Shown one piece after another: positions 58,126 to 64,000 of a DNA stretch of 64,000 nt; position 1 is the first letter of the stretch; the number at the start of each line of letters is the position of its first letter. Location: the NCBI RefSeq assembly GCF_024623455.1, contig NZ_JANIPJ010000001.1, positions 186,001 to 250,000 on the forward strand, in the 5' to 3' direction. The DNA comes from Paenibacillus soyae. Lineage in GTDB: Bacteria > Bacillota > Bacilli > Paenibacillales > Paenibacillaceae. The position numbers and the translations under genes were made by a program. Below the pieces are notes generated by a model, which saw only the letters and a list, made by a program, of their open reading frames with translations, did not search any database and was not told the DNA's origin.

Positions 58126-58183
58126 ATATTGGCGAATGGTTCATAATACGGAAGGAACTATAAAGAGCTTAGGAGTGAAGCCA

Positions 58184-58405
58184 ATGATTCAGCCCATGAC
58201 AGCCAAAGAGCTGGAATATGTCGCGGACTCGATGTCCAACGAGGATCTGCTTATGAAGCAGTGCGCCGCCGTTGTGGCCGTCTCGACGACGCCGGCCATT
58301 CGCGAATGCTGCTCGCAAATGATTCAAATGCATCAGCAGCATTACGATTCGTTAATGCACGCCATTCAGCATCATCAACAAATAGCGCCTACTCAGCCGC
58401 AATAA
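58184..58405 (+). CDS. Small CotF-like spore coat protein
   Basis: The product is 73 residues. MTAKELEYVADSMSNEDLL and a helical CCSQMIQMHQQHYDSLMHAI segment resemble the CotF-like ferritin-type helical hairpin of spore proteins. ATG 58184 follows TTAGGAG; an in-frame start at 58136 has no ribosome site. It is paired with a larger relative immediately downstream. Confidence 0.75.
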   Translation: MIQPMTAKELEYVADSMSNEDLLMKQCAAVVAVSTTPAIRECCSQMIQMHQQHYDSLMHAIQHHQQIAPTQPQ

Positions 58406-58429
58406 ACGTGTAGAAGGAGGGAAAAAGAG

Positions 58430-58846
58430 ATGCAACAGCAACAACAGCAGCAACAGCAGCAAGCCCAGCAGTCGCAGTCCATATTAAACGAAGAGGATCT
58501 CGTTTCGACGGTGCTCGCGGATCTGAAGCGGGTCGTGCGCGAATACGCGACGGCCGCGACCGAGTCTACTTGTCCGGATATCCGTCAGCTGTTCACGAAG
58601 CTGCTCCATAATACTCTTAGCGCGCAAGGGCAGCTGTTTCAGGCGATGCAGCAAAGCAATATGTACAACGCCGCTTCCCCGGCTCTGCGCCAGGAGCTGG
58701 ACAAGCAAATGCAGCAGTATCAGCAGACCGCTCAGAAGACGAGGCAGCTTCTGCAGCAGAAGCTGGGAGGAGCTTTGCAGCAAAATGCCATGATCGGCGC
58801 AATGAACCAGCAATCTCCGCAGCAACAGCAGCCGATCTACATGTAA
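58430..58846 (+). CDS. CotF-family spore coat protein with Gln-rich start
   Basis: The product is 138 residues. A poly-Gln N-terminus (MQQQQQQQQQQAQQ) is followed by a CotF-like helical domain (DLVSTVLADLKRVVREYATA; CPDIRQLFTKLLHNTLSAQG) and a Gln-rich tail. The CAA/CAG run is a simple repeat that may vary in length. GAAGGAGGG precedes the ATG. A terminator begins right after the stop. Confidence 0.82.
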   Translation: MQQQQQQQQQQAQQSQSILNEEDLVSTVLADLKRVVREYATAATESTCPDIRQLFTKLLHNTLSAQGQLFQAMQQSNMYNAASPALRQELDKQMQQYQQTAQKTRQLLQQKLGGALQQNAMIGAMNQQSPQQQQPIYM

Positions 58847-58868
58847 AGACCCTGCGGGGTCTTTTTTT
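58847..58868 (+). terminator. Rho-independent terminator
   Basis: AGACCC (58847-58852), a TGCG loop, GGGTCT (58857-58862), then TTTTTT. Confidence 0.88.
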
Positions 58869-58954
58869 CATGCAGGCATGTCCACTTTTGAACACGGGTG
58901 CCGAAGGATTGCAGGGGGAGCTGGTCCTCCCATGGCAATGGTTTCAATTTTTCT

Positions 58955-58983
58955 TTGCAGTGAAACTTGATTCGTTGTAAAAT
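58955..58983 (+). promoter_or_regulatory. Promoter of the Lrp/AsnC-aminotransferase pair
   Basis: TTGCAG (58955-58960) and TAAAAT (58978-58983) are separated by 17 bases, 39 bases before the regulator's ATG. Confidence 0.6.
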
Positions 58984-59022
58984 GTTCTTTATTACCGCAG
59001 GCGAGCTGGAAGGAGTTTTCGG

Positions 59023-59514
59023 ATGAACGAATTACAGTTAAAGGTTTTGGAGCTGCTGAAGGAAGACGCCCGCAGGGACGCGGAGCTGATCGCGACCATG
59101 CTGGACGAACCGGTAGAGGAAGTGAAACAAGCGATAGCCGCGATGGAGCAGGATCACGTCATCGTCAAATACGCGACCGTCGTGAATTGGAGCAAAGTGG
59201 ACGACGAGAAGGTAACGGCTTTGATCGAGGTGCAAATTACGCCGGAGCGCGGACGCGGCTTCGAAGGCATTGCGGAACATATCTATTTGTACCCGGAAGT
59301 GAAATCGGTCTACCTCATGTCCGGCGCGTATGATCTGCTTGTTGAAGTCGAAGGCAAGAACCTGAAAGAAGTAGCCTCGTTCGTATCCAATAAGCTGTCT
59401 CCGATCGATGCGGTTTTATCGACGAAGACGTTTTTTATATTGAAAAAATACAAACAGGACGGCATCATCTTCGAGGAGCATGAAGGTGACCATCGGTTGA
59501 TGGTATCGCCGTAG
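59023..59514 (+). CDS. Lrp/AsnC-family transcriptional regulator
   Basis: The product is 163 residues. An N-terminal winged helix (ELQLKVLELLKEDARRDAEL; VKQAIAAMEQDHVIVKYAT) is followed by the RAM ligand-binding domain (VYLMSGAYDLLVEVEGKNL). It is adjacent to, and probably controls, the aminotransferase gene 17 bases downstream, as in the alaR-alaT pair of B. subtilis. The ligand is probably an amino acid. Confidence 0.9.
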   Translation: MNELQLKVLELLKEDARRDAELIATMLDEPVEEVKQAIAAMEQDHVIVKYATVVNWSKVDDEKVTALIEVQITPERGRGFEGIAEHIYLYPEVKSVYLMSGAYDLLVEVEGKNLKEVASFVSNKLSPIDAVLSTKTFFILKKYKQDGIIFEEHEGDHRLMVSP

Positions 59515-59531
59515 AATAAAGGGTGATGGCG

Positions 59532-60746
59532 ATGATCAAAGAGGATTCGGAACAAACCGTCTCTGTGCGGCGCGAATCGATGGCCGACTACTTGTCTCCT
59601 CTCGTAAGAGGCATTAAACCGTCGGGTATCCGTCGGTTTTTTGATTTGGTCAGCTCGCGCAAGGATATTATTACATTAGGCGTCGGCGAACCGGATTTCG
59701 TCACGCCATGGCACGTGCGAGAGGCTGCCGTATATTCGCTTGAGACGGGCAAAACGCAATATACGTCCAATGCGGGCATGCCTGAGCTTCGTGGCGCGAT
59801 TGGGCAATATTTGAATGATTCGTTCGCAGTGGAATACAATCCGGCGAACGAAATTCTTGTGACTGTCGGCGGCAGCGAAGCGATTGACTTGGCGCTTCGC
59901 GCGCTCATTACGCCGGGAGACGAGATTCTTATTCCCGAGCCATGTTATATTTCGTATTCGCCGATTACGTCCCTAAGCGGCGGGGTTGCCGTCGGTATCG
60001 AGACATTCGCGGCGGATAACTTCAAGCTTCGCGCCGATCAATTGAAGGCAGCGATTACGCCGCGGTCCAAAGTTCTTATTCTTTGTTATCCGAGCAATCC
60101 GACCGGCGGCATTATGACGCGCGAGGACTGGCTGCCGATCGCCAAGCTGGTCGAGGAGAACGATCTGATCGTCATCTCCGATGAGATATACGCGGAATTG
60201 ACGTATGGATCCAATCACGTCAGCTTCGCCGCGATGCCGGGCATGAAGGACCGCACGATACTCGTGAGCGGATTCTCCAAAGCATTCGCGATGACGGGCT
60301 GGCGCATGGGCTACGCTTGCGGGCATTCCGACTTGATTGCGGCGATGCTGAAAATTCACCAATACACCGTTATGTGCGCGCCGATCATGGCGCAATACGC
60401 GGCGCTCGAGGCGCTGCAGCACGGACTTGAAGAGAAGGACCGCATGATCGAGTCGTACAATCAGAGACGGCGCCTCGTCGTGAAAGGGTTCCGCGATATC
60501 GGACTTGAGTGCCATGAACCGCAAGGCGCGTTCTACGCCTTCCCGTCCATAGCATCCACGGGCCTGACGAGCGAACAGTTCGCCCAGCGCCTTCTCGAAG
60601 AAGGCGGCGTGGCGGCCGTCCCGGGCGACGTGTTCGGGCTCGGCGGCGAAGGCCATATTCGCTGCTCCTACGCCACCTCCGTCACCCAGCTGACGGAAGC
60701 GCTCGACCGTATCGGCCAATTCGTCCACAAACTGAAGCAAGGCTAA
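59532..60746 (+). CDS. Class I/II PLP aminotransferase (alanine transaminase-like)
   Basis: The product is 404 residues from ATG 59532, which has AAAGGGTG upstream; 59523 and 59526 are alternatives. Fold-type I landmarks: SNAGMPELRGAIGQYL, the PLP-binding CYPSNPTGG and SDEIYAELTYG, and the Schiff-base Lys in VSGFSKAFAMTGWRMGYA. The C-terminal Arg is in GHIRCSYATS. Pairing with an Lrp-type regulator suggests AlaT or an aromatic/branched-chain transaminase; the exact amino acid is uncertain. Confidence 0.88.
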   Translation: MIKEDSEQTVSVRRESMADYLSPLVRGIKPSGIRRFFDLVSSRKDIITLGVGEPDFVTPWHVREAAVYSLETGKTQYTSNAGMPELRGAIGQYLNDSFAVEYNPANEILVTVGGSEAIDLALRALITPGDEILIPEPCYISYSPITSLSGGVAVGIETFAADNFKLRADQLKAAITPRSKVLILCYPSNPTGGIMTREDWLPIAKLVEENDLIVISDEIYAELTYGSNHVSFAAMPGMKDRTILVSGFSKAFAMTGWRMGYACGHSDLIAAMLKIHQYTVMCAPIMAQYAALEALQHGLEEKDRMIESYNQRRRLVVKGFRDIGLECHEPQGAFYAFPSIASTGLTSEQFAQRLLEEGGVAAVPGDVFGLGGEGHIRCSYATSVTQLTEALDRIGQFVHKLKQG

Positions 60747-60755
60747 CAAGACCAG

Positions 60756-60789
60756 CAGGCCAGGATGGATTCCATCCGGCCTGTTGTTT
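60756..60789 (+). terminator. Probable terminator
   Basis: CAGGCC-GGATGG pairs with CCATCC-GGCCTG (60756-60783), with one unpaired A, and TTGTTT follows. Confidence 0.7.
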
Positions 60790-60830
60790 GCTGTGGGGGG
60801 CCGGGAGGCTGGCACTAACGGAGCATGGAG

Positions 60831-61370
60831 GTAAATAGAGGTTCCAGGAACGTCTAAATGTGCTCGGAGTGTGGGTTCGGAGTAAATAGGGATGCCAGAA
60901 ACGTCTAAATGTGCTCGGAGTTGGAGTTCGGAGTAAATAGAGGTGCCAGGAACGCCTAAATGTGCTCGGAGAGGGTGTTCGGTGTAAATAGAGGTGCCAG
61001 AAACGTCTAAATGTGCTCGGAGTTGGAGTTCGGAGTAAATAGAGGTGTCAGGAACGTCTAAATGTGCTCGGAGTTGGAGTTCGGAGTAAATAGAGGTGTC
61101 AGGAACGTCTAAATGTGCTCGGAGTGTGGGTTCGGAGTAAATAGAGGTGTCAGGAACGTCTAAATGTGCTCGGAGTGTGGGTTCGGAGTAAATAGAGGTG
61201 CCAGGAACGTCTAAATGTGCTCGGAGTGTGGGTTCGGAGTAAATAGGGATGCCAGAAACGCCTAAATGTGCTCGGAGTTGGAGTTCGGAGTAATTAGAGG
61301 TGCCAGAAACGTCTAAATGTGCTCGGAGAGGGTGTTCGGTGTAAATAGAGGTGCCAGAAGCACCTAATCA
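60831..61370. repeat. 51-bp tandem repeat array, ten full units plus a partial
   Basis: Units start with GTAAATAGAGGTGCCAG at 60831, 60882, 60933, 60984, 61035, 61086, 61137, 61188, 61239, 61290 and 61341. The period is exactly 51 bases. Each contains CTAAATGTGCTCGGAG. Variation is clustered in two places (GTGCCAG/GTGTCAG and TTGGAG/TGTGGG/AGGGTG), forming a few unit subtypes. There are no unique spacers. The plus frame is closed in every unit by TAA/TAG. On the minus strand one frame is open throughout but lacks a start. Confidence 0.93.
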
Positions 61371-61692
61371 AGCGAAGCGACTCATACGTTCTACATGTTG
61401 CGGAGGGGCTATTGCCAGCGCAGCAACCGCTCCGCCCCGAAGCCGGGCGACGGGGTTTAAAAAAGCGGCTACGGCGAAGCAAAAACCGCGAAGCGGCACA
61501 CTGCCCGACCCCGGAGCTGGGCGATGGGGGTTGAAAAAATTCGCTAAGCACAAAGCGAAAAGCGGGGACGTTCCGGAGAAACGAAGTGCTCGCCTTTGCA
61601 GTTAGATTCTAACCTTGAGAGTAGAAGGAATGTCCCCGCTTGCAGCGACCATAGCGAAGCTAAAACGCTTTTTTACAATAAGGAGGAGACCC
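61371..61692. other. GC-rich intergenic segment with imperfect direct and inverted repeats
   Basis: Two diverged copies of a segment beginning GAAGCCGGGCGACGGGG (about 61438) and GGAGCTGGGCGATGGGG (about 61513) are visible. AGCGGGGACGTTCC (61561-61574) is inverted at 61627-61640. No gene or known riboswitch is recognisable, although a cobalamin-related gene follows. The inverted repeat has no T tail. Confidence 0.5.
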
Positions 61693-62271
61693 ATGCGACT
61701 ATATACAAAAACAGGCGACAAAGGCCAAACCTCGCTGATCGGAGGAAGGGTAAGCAAGGACGACGTACGGGTTGAAGCGTACGGCACCATCGACGAGCTG
61801 AACAGCTTCGTAGGCGTCGCTCAAGCCGAAGCGGCCAAGCATGACGAACTTCAGGAGCTGGCCGGGTGGCTCGTCGATATTCAGCAGGAGCTGTTCGACT
61901 GCGGCTCCGATCTGGCCTACGCGAGGGAAGGCGCGCCGTTCAAAATGAACGGGGAGCCGGCCGAGCGCCTGGAAGGCTGGATTGACCGGTATATCACGGA
62001 GGCGCCGGAGATCACGCGCTTTATCTTGCCAGGAGGTAGCGCCGTCTCGTCCGCGCTTCACGTCTGCAGGACCGTCTGCCGCAGAGCGGAGCGCCGCGTT
62101 GTTACGCTGGCCCGTGAGCATGCGATTAACGAGGATGTGCTGATCTATATCAATCGGTTGTCCGACTTCTTCTTCGCGGCGGCTCGAGTGGCGAACGCGA
62201 AGCTTGCGGTGCCGGATACGGAATACGTCAGAAGCGGAGAAGTGTTCCGCAAGCGGAAGAACCAATCGTAA
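61693..62271 (+). CDS. Cob(I)alamin adenosyltransferase, PduO type
   Basis: The product is 192 residues. The family N-terminus RLYTKTGDKGQTSLIGGRV contains the ATP-binding TKTGDxGxT motif. VEAYGTIDELNSFVGVAQAE and the C-terminal VCRRAERRVV and YINRLSDFFFAAARV helices complete the PduO/MMAB signature. It transfers the adenosyl group of ATP to cob(I)alamin. AAGGAGGAG upstream selects ATG 61693; an in-frame GTG/ATG at 61615 lies in the repeat region. Confidence 0.93.
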   Translation: MRLYTKTGDKGQTSLIGGRVSKDDVRVEAYGTIDELNSFVGVAQAEAAKHDELQELAGWLVDIQQELFDCGSDLAYAREGAPFKMNGEPAERLEGWIDRYITEAPEITRFILPGGSAVSSALHVCRTVCRRAERRVVTLAREHAINEDVLIYINRLSDFFFAAARVANAKLAVPDTEYVRSGEVFRKRKNQS

Positions 62272-62284
62272 GGTGGCGGAGCCC

Positions 62285-63256
62285 GTGGACATCAACGAAA
62301 TGTATTATCCGCCGCTTACCGTCGAAGTGACGGTAGAAGACGCAGGCAAAGACGTCAGGAAAGTGCTAGAGCGCCGGCTTGGCGTATCAAGGAAGCTGCT
62401 GTCGCAGGTGAAGCTGACCGAGCACGGGCTGACCGTGAACGAGCAACGCGTATATACGACGGCGAAGGTAGCAGCGGGAGACGTCATCCGGCTCCGGATG
62501 GAGAGGGAGGAGTCGGACGATATTTTGCCGCAGCCGATGCCGCTCGATATCGTCTATGAAGACGAGCATCTGCTCATCGTGAATAAGCCGGCCGGCATGA
62601 TCGTGCATCCGACGCATGGCCATTATACGGGGACGCTGGCGAACGGCGTCGTTCATCATTGGCGGGAGAAGGGGGAGAAGGTCCGCTTTCGGCCGATCCA
62701 CCGGCTCGACGAAGAAACGTCGGGACTCGTCGCCATCGCGAAAACCGGCTACGTGCACCAGCAATTGTCGGAGCAGCTCCAAGCAGGACAGGTGACGAAG
62801 CTGTACCGCGCTTACGTTTACGGGGTGCCGGCCCAGTTGGAAGGCGTCGTCAACGAGCCGATCGACCGGGACAAGGAGCAGCCGCATCTTCGCGTCGTGA
62901 CGCCGGACGGTTATCCTTCCGTCACCAAGTACGAAGTGATCGACAGCTTCGAAGGCGCAGGCGGTAAATGCGCCGCTTCCGTCAAGCTGAAGCTCGAGAC
63001 GGGTCGTACGCATCAGATCCGCGTTCATATGAAGCACATCGGCAGTCCGCTTATCGGCGACAAAATGTACGGTCCTGGCGAGAGCGGCGAAGCCGCATGG
63101 GAAGCAGCCGTCGGCCGTCAGGCGTTGCACGCGGAGACGCTCGGCTTCACGCATCCCATGACCAAGACGAGAATGGAATGGGTCGCGGCTTTGCCACCGG
63201 AGCTGGAGGAGCTCGAACGATTGCTGCGTGGCGGGCTGGAGAAGGAGCAACAGTAG
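62285..63256 (+). CDS. RluD-family 23S rRNA/tRNA pseudouridine synthase
   Basis: The product is 323 residues from GTG 62285 (AAGGTGG...GCGGAG upstream); ATG 62300 is also possible. An S4 RNA-binding domain (about 15-75) precedes the catalytic domain. The catalytic Asp lies in PIHRLDEETSGLVAIAKT, and the later KLKLETGRTHQIRVHMKHIG motif is conserved. Which uridines are modified cannot be told. It begins 13 bases after the adenosyltransferase gene. Confidence 0.92.
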   Translation: MDINEMYYPPLTVEVTVEDAGKDVRKVLERRLGVSRKLLSQVKLTEHGLTVNEQRVYTTAKVAAGDVIRLRMEREESDDILPQPMPLDIVYEDEHLLIVNKPAGMIVHPTHGHYTGTLANGVVHHWREKGEKVRFRPIHRLDEETSGLVAIAKTGYVHQQLSEQLQAGQVTKLYRAYVYGVPAQLEGVVNEPIDRDKEQPHLRVVTPDGYPSVTKYEVIDSFEGAGGKCAASVKLKLETGRTHQIRVHMKHIGSPLIGDKMYGPGESGEAAWEAAVGRQALHAETLGFTHPMTKTRMEWVAALPPELEELERLLRGGLEKEQQ

Positions 63257-63295
63257 TTTTTTTGCAACAGTAGAAAGGGGTTAACGTGAATTACG

Positions 63296-63667
63296 ATGGG
63301 GAATAAAGTAACCATAATCGAATATCCGAAATGCAGCACCTGCAAAGCGGCGATCAAATCGCTGAAGGCCAAAGGCAACGAGGTTACGACAAGAGATATC
63401 GTAAACGATACGCCTACGGCCAAAGAATTGAAAGAGCTTCTCGAGATCAGCGGCATGGATATCAAAAAGCTGTTCAACACGTCGGGCGAGGTTTATCGCG
63501 AGCTAGGCCTGAAGGACAAGCTTGCCTCGATGTCCGAGAAAGAGAAGCTAAACCTTCTGTCCCAGCATGGCATGCTGATCAAACGGCCGATCGTAACAGA
63601 CGGCAAACAAGTGACCGTAGGGTACAAAGAAGATCTGTACGAGCAAGCATGGGGCGGCCATGAGTAA
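63296..63667 (+). CDS. ArsC/Spx-family thioredoxin-fold protein (YusI/YffB-like)
   Basis: The product is 123 residues. It begins VTIIEYPKCSTCKAAIKSLK, with a C-x-x-C redox motif, continues through LKELLEISGMDIKKLFNTSG, and ends IKRPIVTDGKQVTVGYKED. The RPI cis-Pro region is typical of ArsC/Spx. True arsenate reductases and Spx regulators share this fold, so substrate or role is uncertain. It overlaps the next gene by eight bases. Confidence 0.85.
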   Translation: MGNKVTIIEYPKCSTCKAAIKSLKAKGNEVTTRDIVNDTPTAKELKELLEISGMDIKKLFNTSGEVYRELGLKDKLASMSEKEKLNLLSQHGMLIKRPIVTDGKQVTVGYKEDLYEQAWGGHE

Positions 63668-64000
63668 CGCGCCGGAGAAAGCCAAGTCCTGGAGATCGCG
63701 CAGGCTGTCGGAGCTGGGTTCCTCCATCTTTGCCGAGGTTGCGGCATGGAAGCGGGCGGCAGCGGCGGGCGGCGTCGACATGATCGATTTAGGCATTGGC
63801 AGCCCGGATCAGCCGCCGGCCGAAGCTGTTCGCGAAGCGCTTGCGGCCGCGGCGCTCCGCAAGGATACATACGCATATCCCGCTACAAAAAGCGGCATGC
63901 CGTTCAAGGAAGCCGCGGCAGCTTGGATGAAATTCCGGTTCGGGGTCGAAGCGGATCCTTCGGACGAAATCGTCACGCTGCTCGGCTCGCAGGATGGCCT
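63660..64000 (+). CDS. Class I aminotransferase, N-terminal part (runs off the window)
   Basis: The visible 113 residues include SRRLSELGSSIFAEVAAWKR, MIDLGIGSPDQPPAEAVREA and YAYPATKSGMPFKEAAAAWM, typical of the LL-diaminopimelate/PatA-type fold-I aminotransferases. The catalytic Lys lies beyond the window. The start ATG 63660 overlaps the preceding stop. Confidence 0.85.
   Translation, partial: MSNAPEKAKSWRSRRLSELGSSIFAEVAAWKRAAAAGGVDMIDLGIGSPDQPPAEAVREALAAAALRKDTYAYPATKSGMPFKEAAAAWMKFRFGVEADPSDEIVTLLGSQDG

Noticed and set aside
60831-61370. CRISPR array
   Set aside because: The whole 51-bp unit repeats without unique spacers, and no cas genes are present.
61371-61692. Cobalamin riboswitch before the adenosyltransferase gene
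   Set aside because: No B12-box-like core could be seen; only local direct and inverted repeats are present.

Overview
The window looks like chromosome from a moderately high-GC, endospore-forming member of the Bacillales. Paenibacillaceae (Paenibacillus or Cohnella relatives) is my best guess. The grounds are a GerA/GerB/GerC germination operon, CotF-like coat proteins, a T-box in front of pheST, and a zapA-mutS2-DUF350 order like that of Bacillus subtilis. Shine-Dalgarno sites are strong, and GTG and TTG starts are common. This is inference; no rRNA or other species marker is present.

Layout. (1) 1-3752: a truncated minus-strand gene, a gamma-glutamylcyclotransferase-like protein, a CopD-like membrane protein and a NarL/LuxR-type two-component system. 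(2) 3833-29155: an almost complete extracellular contractile injection system (eCIS; Afp/PVC-type tailocin) on the plus strand. It runs AAA+ ATPase, Pvc16-type tail terminator, accessory protein, a full partner-switch module (HATPase kinase, STAS antagonist, PP2C phosphatase), sheath, inner tube, tail-assembly chaperone with an apparent -1 frameshift fusion, second tube protein, a giant basic low-complexity protein, LysM tube adaptor, gp27-like hub, gp5/VgrG-like spike, gp25, two large baseplate proteins, a tail-I/propeller protein that appears to start at CTG, and a distal baseplate or fibre-like protein. A strong terminator ends it. (3) 29156-38389: a 51-bp repeat array, then a minus-strand PAAR-like (DUF4280) plus MORN-repeat membrane protein pair. 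Divergent from these are a membrane-bound class III cyclase homologue lacking its catalytic residues, a GNAT acetyltransferase, and a large MFS/HEAT/cyclic-nucleotide-domain fusion. (4) 38430-54311: housekeeping genes: T-box, pheS, pheT, a ZapA homologue expanded to about 1271 residues with sixteen 14-residue coiled-coil repeats, an SDR, a CuA lipoprotein, a YvlD-like protein, mutS2, DUF350, small and zinc-ribbon proteins, an MFS transporter and cysK. (5) 54345-58868: germination operon and coat proteins. (6) 58955-64000: Lrp/AsnC regulator with aminotransferase, a second 51-bp tandem repeat array, cobalamin adenosyltransferase, RluD-family pseudouridine synthase, ArsC/Spx-like protein and a truncated aminotransferase.

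How it fits together. The eCIS genes can build sheath, tube, spike and baseplate, with AAA+ and terminator proteins. There is no capsid, terminase, portal, integrase or lysis gene, so this is not a prophage. The embedded partner-switch module suggests phosphorylation-controlled deployment. The PAAR/MORN pair could supply the spike tip and a membrane-linked partner. No toxin effector or clear receptor-binding fibre is recognisable.

The observations I consider most novel are the frameshift-fused eCIS chaperone, the partner switch inside the eCIS operon, the giant disordered protein with a conserved C-terminal tail, the dead cyclase beside a degenerate cNMP-domain transporter, the three-hairpin segment after the tube gene, and the ZapA expansion.
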